NCBI GenBank assembly: GCA_014529385.2
Contig: CM043945.1
Location: 97,384,612 to 97,442,611, forward strand
DNA: 58,000 nt
Reading direction: 5' to 3'
Source of the DNA: Adiantum capillus-veneris
Lineage: Eukaryota > Streptophyta > Polypodiopsida > Polypodiales > Pteridaceae
The position numbers were made by a program, and so were the translations under genes. Shown here in pieces: positions 9,178-20,300 of the stretch. Below the pieces are notes generated by a model. That model made no database searches. It worked only from the letters and a program-made list of their open reading frames with translations, and was not told the DNA's origin. How positions within the stretch are numbered: the first letter of the stretch is position 1; every line of letters begins with the position of its first letter.

Positions 9178-10695
9178 GAAGCCACAAGAGTTCTAACGGA
9201 TTACACTTATGATGGCCTTTATAGGTTACCTATTGGGGATCAAAACAACTTTGATAGATGTTTAAATTCCATCATTGAAGAGTTGACAGAGTATAAGAAC
9301 CTCTATGCCTTCACATACACAGATGACCAGGGAGTGCAAGTTCTAATGGTAGATAAGTATCGACGAGAGTACAAACTTATCAAACCAATTGAGCTAGAAA
9401 GATATACATACATGGGTACTCCAATCTCTGTTTACTACTTTCAACCGAGTGTACGCGTACCAAGGTTTTTTGAGACTGATTTGCAAGAAGCTAACATTGA
9501 AACTATGGAATCAAATGGACTTTAAACATCCAAAATAGCTATTCACGGGAGTGTAGCTCCTACCTCATTGAGTGGAACCAAGAGACCACCAATTAGACTT
9601 ACAAATCCATCAACGTTTCCAAAACATGTCTCGAAGGGGATTCCACCAGGATTTGCTCCAAGACGAGAAGAAGGAACGAGGGATGTCTTTGTGAGAGACC
9701 CCAACACGCTAAGATACATGGTTGAACCAGAACCAATGAGACCATATCAATTGGCCAAATGTGTCAAGAAGAAGTATGATGGATTAAGGGATCCGTACAT
9801 ACATGCATCATTGTTCAAACAAGTGTTAAGAGCCAAACAAGTATTTTATTTTCATACACAATATGAGGGATTTGGCTTAACCTTGGAAGGGATAGCATTG
9901 AATTGGTTCCAACCGTTGGACAAAAATGCCTTCTCAAACGTTGAACAACTGTTGCAAGAATTTATTCTGGAGTTCTCTAAAAGGGGAATCAAGCATAACA
10001 CAGTGTCCCAAATCTATGCATTCAAGCAAAAAGCAGATGATAGAGTGAAGGAAGCATCGCTACGCTTCAAACAATATATAGAGAGATGTCCGGAACGCGA
10101 GTTACCGCAGGATGAAAGATTATCAATTCTCTTGATAGAGGGTTTGAAAAATGAAACTCTCAAGAAATATTTGTACTTAAAAGGATGTACTTCCTTTGAA
10201 CAAGTCACGAGAGAAGCGTTATACCTAGTTGACAATTGTAAAGCATATGGCGAGGAAATTGGTGATACAAAGATCACTATGGATAATGCTCCTTTAGCAT
10301 CTAGTGAAACCAACACAAGGCAAGTGGTTATGTCTCAATTAATGACCAACCCAGATGAGCTAGCAGTGCAAGTAGCACAATGAATAAAATGGTGTGCCAT
10401 TGAGCAAAAATGGACCAATCATGAGATGAGTGATCGCTACTATAATCAATCCTACACGACGGGGATACTATTTGGACATCAAATAGAAAAACAAATTCCA
10501 TTACCAAATCATCCATTATTTCAAAATAGGGTTGTATCAAGGGCTTTCCAAAGAGCTGAGGTATCACAACCTAGGCTAGGGCAAGAACCTATGAGGAAAC
10601 TCTATTCATTGAATGAGGGCACTCTGATGTTCATAACCAATCAAGAGCGTAGACTAGAGCTAAGCAAGAACAACCATCATATGTGCCACCGGTGA
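9157..10695 (+). pseudogene. G2 gypsy gag (capsid domain) with two in-frame stops
   Basis: One frame runs from 9157 to 10695 broken only by TAA (9523-9525) and TGA (10381-10383). The capsid region is at 9840-10250: FGLTLEGIALNWFQPLDKNA carries the Gag signature, followed by EEL/QEFILEFSKRG, VKEASLRFKQYIERCPE and ILLIEGLKNETLKKYLYLKG, which line up with the same blocks in G1 gag. The stretch after the second stop (10426-10695) leads to the nucleocapsid, reached only by a frame change near 10683. This is a decayed relative, not a copy, of G1. Confidence 0.78.
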
Positions 10696-11447
10696 CTCAA
10701 CAAGATGGACCATGCTACAAGTGTGGATGTAATCATTGGGCCAAGAATTGTTCTCGTGTAGAGATAATTGGATATTGTTTGGAGTGTGCCATTACACACG
10801 TTGTTCCTAATTGTCCAAAACACCCAAACAAACAGGGGAAAACAACAATGAATGTTGTGGGAGTGTTACCTTCTCCAAGTGGATCAGAGGCAGAACCCAA
10901 AATTCCTATGAAGGTAGTGACTAGAGACCAAGCAAAAGAAAATGATGAGGACCAAGCTAATGAGGAGAAAGATCAACAACCCAAACAAGGGGAAACAACT
11001 AGTGTGTCAGTGAGGACTAGGAGAAAATCCTTGAAAGCCAAAAGAGACAGAATTAAAGCAAAAACAATTACAAATCAAACTGCACTACAAATAGAATTAC
11101 AAGAGACAAAAGAGCAGTAAAAACAAGAACGGGAAAACAAAACGGTGGTGAGCGATAAGAAACCAAGGAAGGCGTCTTTCGGAGGATCTGTGCTGGTAGA
11201 CAAAGTCCTAGAACCATTAGATGCTGCACTGGAAGCATATGAGGCTAGATTGAAACCCAACAAAACCCTACAGCAACGAGGGATGAAATATCCTCATGCT
11301 GAGGTAGAGACTGAGAGGTTGAAAATGTGTAAGGAATTCGTAAATGTGTAAGGAATTCGTCAAAACTGCACAGGCAATGATGGAGTCTGAAGCACCAATT
11401 CCACCTCCAGAAACAAAACCAAAAAGTGTTGGATTTGAAATGCCTAA
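10683..11447 (+). pseudogene. G2 gypsy nucleocapsid (zinc knuckles) and linker
   Basis: Two zinc knuckles, CYKCGCNHWAKNC and CLECAITHVVPNC, share the C-x2-C-x3-H-x4-C spacing seen in G1. A lysine- and glutamate-rich linker follows, with an in-frame TAA at 11118-11120. A direct duplication of about 18 bases (AATGTGTAAGGAATTCGT, 11325-11361) shifts the frame. The segment stops at the solo LTR insertion: the codons before 11447 and after 13057 join perfectly across it. Confidence 0.72.
11443..11447 (+). repeat. Target-site duplication CCTAA, left copy
   Basis: CCTAA directly before the TG of the solo LTR. The same five bases follow its terminal CA at 13052-13056. One copy is needed to keep the G2 frame (methionine-proline-lysine) open. 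Confidence 0.9.
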
Positions 11448-12150
11448 TGTAACATTTAATGGCCTAAAAACTTGTGTGTAACAGAAATTAGCATGAACAT
11501 AGTGGGAATTTCATTAGAATGGATTCCTAATGAGAATTACAAGAGTGCTTGGGTGGAGAGAGCAACAAAAATCATAACACCTAGTTAGATAGCATGAACA
11601 ATACTTTCAAAAGAGAGAGAAATTAAGCTATTGACAACAATTGAGGACCGGATTTGCATGGAGCCGGTCCCCCCTCCAAAAGGCTTTGTATTATGGTTTC
11701 TCCCATCAAGAGAGACATTGTACAATACAATTCTTTGTGTTCCTTCAAGACTAGCTAGTGCTATGAAGATAAAAGCTTCATGCACTAAGCAAAACACTTA
11801 GCAAACACAACATCAATTATCCCCAGTCTCAGACCCAAGACCTCACACACCTTCAAAGATGGTGAGAGCTAGCAGGGTATGAGAGTAGATTGAGAGGAAG
11901 AAGGAGTATCTTACGAGAAAGATGTACATCTCCTCACATAATCACTCATATTAGCATAGCTTAGCTTAGTAATTTGCTTGGTAGAGGAGATGAGCATGCA
12001 TTGAAGCTTGGCTCTTGGTTGGATTTGCATCCACATGCCAAGAGTGTGTCGATGTAGGCTTCTATCTCACAAGCTTGGAGTAGGTGATGAGCTCTATATT
12101 AAAGCTTGGGAAGAGATAGTCTTTTTCTTGCTTCTCACATAGACTGTGTG

Positions 12151-12195
<45 letters not shown>

Positions 12196-13051
12196 TAATG
12201 CCTTGCAAAAATCAGCCCCCTCTCTTGCTATTTGCTCTTGCTCTACCCTCATTGGATCCCCCCAGGCCTAGCCAATGGTAATTAAGCAGTATAAGTGATA
12301 GCCTTCTGACATGTGTCCCCCTTTCCCCTTTTGTGAGAGCTTTAGGTAATTTAATAATTCAACTAAACTCTCATTGGACCCCTTTGTCTCCTGGCCAATA
12401 GGAATCAAGCAAGCCATTGGGCTGTTGAATGCTCATTGGACCCCTTGGGAGACTGTCTAGTAGTCTTCTAGAGGACTTAATTCTCATTGGTTCTTTTATT
12501 AAGTGTTTTTTAAATTAATTAAACTAGATTTACTCTAGCCTAATTCTCATTGGTCCACCTCCAGGCCATCCAATAGGAATTGGGTACACCTTGTGGGCAT
12601 CTGGCCTAGGGAGCTGACATGTGTCCCTCATTCCCTTTGTGTAAAAGGGAGCTTGTGTGTGTGTGTGTGTGTGGCTTTCTCTCTCATCCCCTACATGCAA
12701 GGCTCGCCCCCTCCTAAGTAGGGATTGCAAAGACTTTTTTGTACACACACAAAGCATCCAATTCCCCTATGGTTGACCTTTGGACACAACCTTTGAATTT
12801 TGGAACCTTAGCATTTTGGAAGTCTCAATGGGCTGAACCTTAGGGTCTTTTTAGCCCATTGTTGCACATGGCTCTTTTGCAGATGGCCCCCCTTTTGGAT
12901 CCCTATTTTCCCTCCTTTGGATCCCTACAGTGGCCGGTCTGCTAGCTTAACCAATATTCTAGCTTTTTCTCCCCTGGCACTTCCCCATATTAAATGATCA
13001 GTTTAACATGAGAAAATCATTTAGGAGAATTAGATATTGATTATTATGACA
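11448..13051 (-). mobile_element. Solo LTR of gypsy family E (1.6 kb)
   Basis: The sequence begins TGTAACATTTAATGG and ends TTATTATGACA (TG...CA). It is flanked by the perfect direct repeat CCTAA and is collinear over its whole length with the interrupted LTR at 38988-51208. That other copy is followed by a polypurine tract in minus orientation, so the LTR's sense strand is minus. No internal region is present, hence a solo LTR left by LTR-LTR recombination. It contains (TG)n tracts at 12150-12193 and 12655-12672 and an array of ATTGG/CCAAT boxes. Short open frames in it (for example 12530-12757 minus) have no coding features. Confidence 0.92.
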
Positions 13052-13056
13052 CCTAA
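13052..13056 (+). repeat. Target-site duplication CCTAA, right copy
   Basis: Right partner of the CCTAA at 11443-11447. It places the LTR insertion exactly inside the G2 coding frame. Confidence 0.9.
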
Positions 13057-14173
13057 GGCAAAGGTAGTTGAAACATTAACTCAAAGAAACATTGAGCCAG
13101 AATCACAAAAGGATGTGCAAGCAAAGACTGCAACACAAGAAACCAACAACCTAGAAATTCAACTAGATGATCAAGTAGTGGCCAACACCACTAATGATGC
13201 AAGGTCAAGATCACACTTTATGGCACCTATCCCAGAGATAGATGAGCCATGGCCAAATGAATTGTGGGAAGCAATTAGAAGTGCAAAAGATGGAAGTGCG
13301 ACTTTCCAATCTGCACCCATAACTGAGGTCAATACAGGGCATGAAGTCTATCAGGGAGACATTCAATCTCTAAATGGAGATGCAGGGACGAAAGTTTCAA
13401 TTGAAAGCAAACCAGAGTCCTTGAAGACCTTACCCTCATACATAGGAGAACATGAGGCAGACTCAGAGACTAGAGTGGTGCCATCTCAGAGGAAAGCCAT
13501 ATCCAAGATGATGGATACAAAGAGTATGCAAGAGTTGATGTCAGCTCCAATACAGTGCACCATTACTCTATCTGAACTGCTTAAGATTAGACCACATGTA
13601 TGGGATGAAGTAAGCAACAATTTGGGGAAGATAGGATTAAAGATACCTCTTCAAGATCTACTCTCAAATGAACAATCAAACAAAACTCAACAAGAAAGTG
13701 CAAATGCTAAACCTGTGCCAATAAACAAGGTGGGGGAATATTGCGAAGGAGAAGAAGAAAACACCACCTTACCTATGGAATACAAAAGAGTTAAAACATT
13801 GGCTATACTTGATAGTGGGGATGGAGTAACCATAGCCACAAAAGACATTTGGGAAAAATGGGGTAGACCAGCGCTTAGGAAAACTAAAATGAAGCTGCAA
13901 CTTGCAGATTGATACACGGAAAAACCTCTGGGTATCCTAGAGCAAATTATTGTGACTTCTTGTGGAATTGAATATGAACATACATTTTCAATAGTAGATT
14001 TTGGAAAAGGGAACAATTTTGATATCATTTTAGGAAGACCTTTCATGCGTCAACTTAAGATGGTTCAAGATTGGGGCTATGACTATATCTACTTGAGACA
14101 TAAAAAGATCACCACAAAAATAAGCATAAAAGACCATAGCCATAGAGATGTGAATAGAACTCCTTTAGGATAA
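13057..14173 (+). pseudogene. G2 gypsy aspartic protease region
   Basis: The frame continues from the codon cut by the solo LTR. After about 230 residues of acidic linker, it has VGEYCEGEEENTTLP, then LAILDSGDGVTIATK with the catalytic DSG at 13811-13819, and the C-terminal block IILGRPFMRQLKMVQDW. These match the G1 protease block for block. One in-frame TGA (13910-13912, right after LQLAD) interrupts the domain. It is one C-to-T change from CGA. The frame ends at TAA 14171-14173 but stays open in the same frame beyond it. Confidence 0.8.
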
Positions 14174-15588
14174 ATTGACTCTACTATAGTCAATGGGAAA
14201 GAGATACCTGCGTGGCTACAAACCAAACAAGAACTTTGGATGTGTGGTGCTTATAAGTGTGGGAGCTCAGTGAAGGAGGATTGCATCCTAGAAAGATCAA
14301 TGGACAATGAAGCTTACATACCGGAACCAGTTCCAGAGGAGTTATTTGAACCCTTTGGATGGGATCAAATATTGGCTACTCTTGATGTGTGTGTGAATGA
14401 GGCGACCCTGACTAAATTATGTGATGAGGAAGGCTATGATATAACTTCCTTATTTACAATAAGGGTGTTGAAGGAAGCTAATGAAGTTTGTGTGTGTGAA
14501 AGTATAAAAAGTGAGATAGATAGCTACATCCTGGAGCATGAGGCAAAATTGAAAACAAAGGAAGCAGAGCAACCACAAGAATATGTCATTATTGACATAC
14601 ATGAAGAAACAACAAAAGCTGTTTCAAAGAAGCCGGCTCCAGAAAAAGTGAAAATGAGAGTAGATGAAGGAGAAAAGCTTCCAAGTTCAACGGCAAATCT
14701 TCAACAAACGCAAGATCAAAAGAAGAATAGGGACAAGGAAGAAGATGGACTATCTCCTACGATGATCAAATTCAGCATATGCGGAAAAACAGGACTCAAA
14801 ATAAGATGTTCAACTATGATAGATCCAGAAGCAACAAAGAATCTAATGACTTATGGAACGTGGATCATGATAGGAAAGCCACCAATCAATGAGCTAGAAG
14901 AAACAGTTTACACAAGTTCAAAAATGCCTATTCCTAGCTTTGGAGTGGCAGAAGCTGTACTCAAATTGAGTACCGGGGAGTATAAAGATACTTTCCACGT
15001 AATCAACTTCCATCATATCAAAGAGAGTCTGGTCCTGGTAGAAAGCTGGAGGAACATCTTCTTTCGACAACAATCAAAAGCTTCAACAACAACAACGGTA
15101 AGACTCCATGAAGCTTCTCAAGTCCATGCAGAGAAGAAACCGTCAACCATCGCGGAAAAAGGTAAAGCAAAGGTAAACATTGAAGTATATCAACCTCGCC
15201 AGACGACTTTACCTTCAATGAGCTTCCATCAAATTTCCCACGAAGCCTCTACATCAAGAGCCACACCATCAACAATGCAATGGAAACCAAAGCAAAAAGT
15301 CTATCAACCAAAGTTTCCATCACAAAAAAGCATCCAGAAGAAGCCGAAGAATGTCAACCAAGTGTTGGTATCCAAAGAGCACATCCAAGTCAAAGACCCA
15401 GTTTGGATACATGAAACACGGGTTCAACCACAACAACAAAAGGTGACAGGGTGGATAGCATCAAATGAGTCAATCACTGCTCAAGGCTACTTCCAAGGAA
15501 ACACTAATGCTTGGGCCAAAAGGCCTAAAGTAATAGCCTGGACCTACCCACATCAACCAACGAGTTCTACAAGGAACAGGACGCTGTC
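14174..15588 (+). CDS. G2 gypsy third region: second retropepsin-like domain and W-PK repeat tail
   Basis: Same frame as the protease, 470 codons up to a junction at about 15588. Residues near 14760-15060 read like a second retropepsin-type beta domain: IKFSICGKTGLKIRCSTMID, then ATKNLMTYGTWIMIG, then VAEAVLKLSTGEYKDTFHVI. The position of the catalytic D-[ST]-G is D-P-E-A (from 14822), so it would be inactive. The tail is glutamine- and lysine-rich and contains WIASNESITAQGYFQGN and a W-x-K motif (about 15450-15520), a unit repeated in the minus-strand relic at 17.8-18.7 kb. No RT domain follows, because a foreign sequence starts at about 15590. Beyond that point the open frame (to 15682) is probably not element sequence. 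Confidence 0.6.
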
Positions 15589-15589
15589 G

Positions 15590-17848
15590 GGGGTATGTGT
15601 TCGTTACGTGAGTCGGGCAACCACCGGGCCTCTGGCTGCGGGAGGTGTGAAAGAGAGAGAACAAGAACAACAATGCAACTGAATCTGGAAATCACCGTAA
15701 TCATCAATTAATTGATTAATGCTTGAGTACAACTTAACCCTTAGCCAAGGCGGGCTGTTAACAGCACCGTCACCTGGATCATCTGCTAACTAGGAGCTTA
15801 AGCTCTCGTTTACAAGATTAACCGGGCCGTTAACGACACCAGACTTAACAAAATGCTTAATCAACCTTCGGACTGATGTCGATGATGAAAATTCTCTTCT
15901 GCTACTTCAACTGCTTCAATTGCCCCATGGATTCTGCAAGCTTCAATTCAGTTCACTACCTCGATCATCAATCTTCAATTATTACAAATTTTACTGCAAT
16001 TGCCCGCTCTTTATGCTTTGGACTAGCTTAACTGTCATTCTCTTCAATTGCTATATGATGCTTTAACCCTTGCTTTGCCTGCCTCGTGATGTCCTCTTGC
16101 TTCTTACCTTGCTTTGTTTACCGTGCATGCCTTCTCCTGCTTTCTTCCCCTTCTTGCTTGCTTGCCTCAACAAGTTTACTCCCTTGCTTGCTTCGACCAA
16201 GCTCGCTTCTTCTCCTTGCTTGTTTGTCTCGACAAGCTCCTCGCCTTGCTTCTTACCTTTCTTGCTTGCTTGCCTCGATAAGTTTCTCGTCTTGCTTCTT
16301 ACCTTTCTTGCTTGCTTGCCTCGACAAGTTTCTCGCCTTGCTTGCTTCGACCTAACTTCAAGCTCCTTCCTCTCGACCTTGCTCGCTTCGCTTGTGATTC
16401 TCTTCTCGTCTTCGAGCTTCTCCCCTCTTATCGTTCTCCCGTTATCCAAGGAGCTTTGCTTCCGTTAGCCGAGGTCGAGAGAAAGGATAGAGAGCTTCCT
16501 TCGCCTCTTGCACTTGTTTTCCTGCTCCTCCTTAATTGTCTTGCCTTCGTTATTCTCCCTTGCTTTCCTTGTTACCCTATATTCCTCTCCCCAAGCAACT
16601 CGTTTCCTTAAAAAAACTTGTACCTACGGCACCGTCGGTGACGTGGCGCGGAATCGGACGCTATGACGTGGCAGGCCGATTTTCCGACTGCACCAAATCC
16701 GGTGGTTTTTGGATCGAAGGAGGGCGCCTAGGCCTGCTGAGAACTTTCGCCTTCTTCCGCGCGCTCTTCAGAGAAACCCACAGGCGAGCGCGAGCTAGCT
16801 CCACTTTCCTGCGTTGCCCGCCACAGCCTTTTTCGCCATGCCTCCATTTTTTATTTTCCTTAGCTTTCCCACTTGCCCTTATTTTACCCACTGGGCGGGC
16901 ATTGAGGAGGCCTTTGGGCGGCCATCTTAATTTGGCTTGGGTGGCTTTAGGCTTCATTTGGGCGGGCGGCCTTTGTAAGGGCACCACATTTGGGCATACC
17001 TGGCGGCCAAAGCATTGCCAAGCAAAACAATTAGGCGGCCTTCATGGGTTAAGTTGGGCGGCCTTTTGGCGGCCGGCTTCCTTTGTAAGGGCACCACATT
17101 TGGCATGCAAATGATTCTTTCGTAAAGGTTCCATAGTTGGTATACGCAGCGGCCAAATCAATGTTCAGAGTGATATACGAGCCAAAGCAACCCGCGACTG
17201 ACAATAACATCCGGATTCCAAAAATTCATCCAACTCAACAGTGCCGGCACGACTGACACCGGCCTCAAGCCGTATTATCTCACCAACCCGGACTCCATCA
17301 AACGAGCCGGTATACGCTCTTATTGGGGTTGAACACTTGGAAGTTGAGTACCTGTTCATGCAAGGTGAGTGCTTGGGAGAAATAAAGTAAGAGTGCGTAA
17401 TGCAAGCGCCAATTATGGAACACTCTATATGCACACAAGAGTTCTTTCAAGAAAATCATGCGGTGTGAAAAATGAGTTGTTGGGTGCTTCAAGGAACAAA
17501 TGTAGCACATGTGATATCCAAAGACATCTCAATAGCTTCCACATTTCCAAGAAGGGTTTTTGATGTTGAAGCTTCTCCACTCATTACTCACTATGCATAG
17601 TGCGTGAGTGTCTTTTGGACTCTCTTTTTCACTTTACCAAACTTAAAATACATAGACTTGGACTCTTATGCTCACCTATACCAGCATGAGCGACACAACA
17701 TAAATATGCTCAACTCCTCCACCTTGAGCAGTACCTAGAATAGCTAAGACTCTTAGACCATAGAGAATATTACTTGAAGCTTTGGGACTAACGCCTTGCT
17801 CATTTAGTGGCTCAGCTGCCCGACTCTTGACTTTTATGCCATGTATTT
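15590..17848. other. Non-coding insert of unknown type, GC-richer
   Basis: From TGTCGGGGGTATGTG at 15590 the sequence leaves G2. It holds a C/T-rich minisatellite (16070-16360), a GC-rich part (16620-17110) in which TTTGTAAGGGCACCACATTTG occurs twice (about 16972 and 17081), and A/T-richer DNA after 17350. A TG start and a CA (TTCCA) before TGGTATACGCAGCGG at about 17130 could mark an LTR followed by a primer site, but no second LTR or target duplication was found. Open frames here look like by-products of composition. Confidence 0.35.
16070..16360. repeat. C/T-rich minisatellite
   Basis: Imperfect tandem copies of a roughly 46-52 base unit built from CTTGCTTGCTTGCCTCGA, CAAGTTTCTCGCCTTGC and TTCTTACCTTT. 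At least three copies are clear between 16205 and 16345, with weaker copies upstream. Open frames on both strands (KGKKQGEE-type repeats on minus) follow from the repeat. Confidence 0.75.
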
Positions 17849-18676
17849 TTAATGGTGACTTGGACTTACCTGTTCATGGCTTGAAACCCAATGCCATAAG
17901 TTCTTGAGATTAAGGCCTCTATCATTGCTTTGGTCTTTGGATGCCACCATCTTTTCAAGTAAGTTGGCATACTTTGACTCCTCTTGACTTGCTTGTTGTA
18001 TGTTGATACTTCTTTGTAAAACAAATCCTTCAGCTATGATAGGGCTTGATGTAGCCTTTGCATTAATTTTCATGAGAAGCCATTGTTGAGATGTGTGGGT
18101 TCTCTGTGATTGAGTTTCCACTAGCAATTTTGGAACCCATCTTGTTTTTGGTCCTTGTGTGACCGTCTTTGGCATTTTATCTTCTTCTATAATTTGATGG
18201 ACACTAGGCTTTGGTATCCAAACCTGATGATTTCCGTTGTAAAAGCCTTGCTCTTGTAATTGATGACAAGGTATCCATTTGTAGATTGCAGCAGCCTTGG
18301 TTGTAATTGGCTTCTGTTGGCTTTTGGTTGTCATTGCTTGCTTTGGTGTAGAAGCTTGTGCTGCTTGATTTCTCTTCGTTGTTCCCTATTGAGCTACAAT
18401 TTTTGGTAACCATATTGGAGTGTTACCTTCATAAACTCCTTGTGCTTCAAGTAGCTTCACTGGAATCATCCGCTGATTCATCTGTTTGTGTTGGGTATCT
18501 TCGTTGAAGTCTGATTTCGGTACCCAAACTTTTCGCATTGCCCGCTTGGAGGGTCTTTTTGTTTGCCTTTTGTTGGTGTTATTTCGCTTGCCTGAGTATT
18601 TTGTATTCCGTTGATAGCGCGATGTCGTGCAGCTCCGCTCCCATGCTAAGAAATATGCCAAGAAGATGCACATCAA
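17849..18676 (-). pseudogene. Retroelement coding relic with W-PK / QG-Y-GN repeats
   Basis: One minus-strand frame from 18676 to 17849 interrupted only by a TAG at 18386-18388. It contains two copies of a unit also seen once in G2: LLEAQGVYEGNTPIWLPK (about 18390-18445) and QLQEQGFYNGNHQVWIPK (about 18205-18260), plus further VWVPK and RWVPK motifs. The protein is basic, glutamine- and lysine-rich, without a named domain. Shared repeats tie it to the G2 family. The opposite orientation shows it is a separate insertion or an inverted piece. It is not one of the standard gag, protease, RT or integrase domains. Confidence 0.5.
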
Positions 18677-19312
18677 GCTTATTTGAAGCTTACATGATTA
18701 TTGAGCAGTGATCAGGGCTTGTTAACAGGCCAAGCTTAATGATTAATATATGCCAGATGCAGCTTAAAAGGGCCAACTGATGCCTTAATGATGCTAAAAA
18801 GGACTATGCTTGAAGTGAGAATAGATGGGATATTATGATATAGAACTGCAGTGCTTGAAGTGCTCTACCAGCCTGTCTTTACGGCTCGTCGTTTGGAGTC
18901 ACGGTGAATAAGTTATGGCACTTTGAAGTTTAAGTCGATTGCAGATCCGTACCGGATTGGGCAACTGCAGCTGAGGTGCACAAAAATGGAATGAATGCAC
19001 GGGCCTGAAGTGCTCACTTTGTGGAGCTCATCGGTCTTTTCAAATCAGCAATAGGAGTTCCGGTTGCCAAGTTATTGGCCGTTAAAGATTCCCCGAGGAC
19101 CGATTCCGTGCCAGGCCGGTCGCCTCGGTCGGAGCGCCATCTGGAAATTTACAGCCTTAACAGAGTTTGTATGCATGGTATGTAGCTTGAGAAGTCTATA
19201 GGAATTTACAAAGGCATTTTTTCCCACAGGGTTTTCCCTTTGGTCATTCATGTTCTAGACCCTAATTTAGAAACACCCATCACTATTCTATTGTATATAT
19301 TCCTTCCATCAA

Positions 19313-19795
19313 ATGAAACCAATAAAGAATTTGTTACACGATCTTCAAAGAGATAAAGTGGGGCCACATTGTTCTCAACTACGCTTCGACAAGAGCAGCT
19401 CTTATCTGCAAAGATACCAACAAAGCTCTATTGACAAAGTGGCAACGAAAATCAATTTGGAGATGCCAGTGCACACATGTCAAAGTCTCAAACATTTTGA
19501 GATACGAGCTCCAATAAAAAGTCAACTGCACCAGGAGGCAAAGTATCCAAAGAAGCAGGTATCATCGACCCACTGCACAAATGGAAAGGTAAAGCAGGAT
19601 GTGCAACAACATGCACAAATGCCTCGTCCACAACATCCAAATCACAAAGAACACATGTTCGTCAATCAAAGGCAAATGGGAACCCCATTTGAACAAGCAA
19701 AAAATGCCAGATATAACTCAATCAAGGAAGGGGGGAGTCTCATCAACAAGAAGACCAGACTACAAATGGTCGTGTTAAGGGACGACACGAGCTAG
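19313..19795 (+). CDS. Retroelement 3' ORF, unknown
   Basis: A 160-codon ATG frame, basic and glutamine/histidine/lysine-rich, with no recognised domain. Its stop is followed directly by a polypurine tract and an LTR-type TG, so it is the last coding segment of a plus-strand LTR element. G2 is the only other plus-strand element nearby, so this may be the displaced 3' end of G2. That link is inferred from strand and position only. Confidence 0.45.
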   Translation: MKPIKNLLHDLQRDKVGPHCSQLRFDKSSSYLQRYQQSSIDKVATKINLEMPVHTCQSLKHFEIRAPIKSQLHQEAKYPKKQVSSTHCTNGKVKQDVQQHAQMPRPQHPNHKEHMFVNQRQMGTPFEQAKNARYNSIKEGGSLINKKTRLQMVVLRDDTS

Positions 19796-19806
19796 GAAGG
19801 GGGGAG
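19794..19806 (+). other. Polypurine tract
   Basis: AGGAAGGGGGGAG immediately before TGTTTGGAGG. This is the usual plus-strand primer site next to a 3' LTR. Confidence 0.65.
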
Positions 19807-20300
19807 TGTTTGGAGGTGATAACAACATACAAGTGCCCACCTAGCCAAGGCGCCCGTTGGGTCAGCCGGCCAAAGTTTTGATGTGGTCACATTATTTTTC
19901 CGATGTTTAATACATCAAACCCTGTAAAAGCCTAATGAAAATCGTCTATGTCAAGTCTAAGTCAAAGATGTAATTTTTCCAATGATGTATGTAAAGGTCC
20001 ATGAGAAGTTGTCCGCCGGCCACTTTAGAAAGCCCTAGGTATATAATACACTGAGGTTAGTGGGAAAGGGAGATTATTTTTTGAAGATAAGTGACTATTG
20101 CATTACGCACAGAGAGCTACCTCTTTGCTTCAACTTGTAATCATCGCTTCTGCGGCTATGGTAATCCAAATTTAGTTTTGTTTCTTGCATTGTGTTCCTC
20201 TTACTCTGCTCTTTCATTCAACTGTAAGCATTCAAGATTTGGTGAAGGTTACAAACGCATCCGTTTAGGCCTTAAATCGCTGTTTTGAGTGTTTATATGC
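19807..20300 (+). mobile_element. 3' LTR (start clear, end not resolved)
   Basis: Begins TGTTTGGAGGTGATAAC after the polypurine tract. A TATATAATA box lies at about 20040, followed by a transcribed-looking segment. The right end is not clear: no matching LTR exists in the window, and the palindromic element's left arm starts at about 20745. The 20300-20745 stretch shows nothing recognisable. Confidence 0.5.

Noticed and set aside
16063-16468. Lysine/glutamine-rich and leucine/cysteine-rich ORFs on both strands
   Set aside because: Both are readings of the same minisatellite.
17125-17150. TGGTATACGCAGCGGCC as a primer binding site
   Set aside because: Starts with TGG after a CA end, but matches no tRNA 3' end I can name and no second LTR was found.
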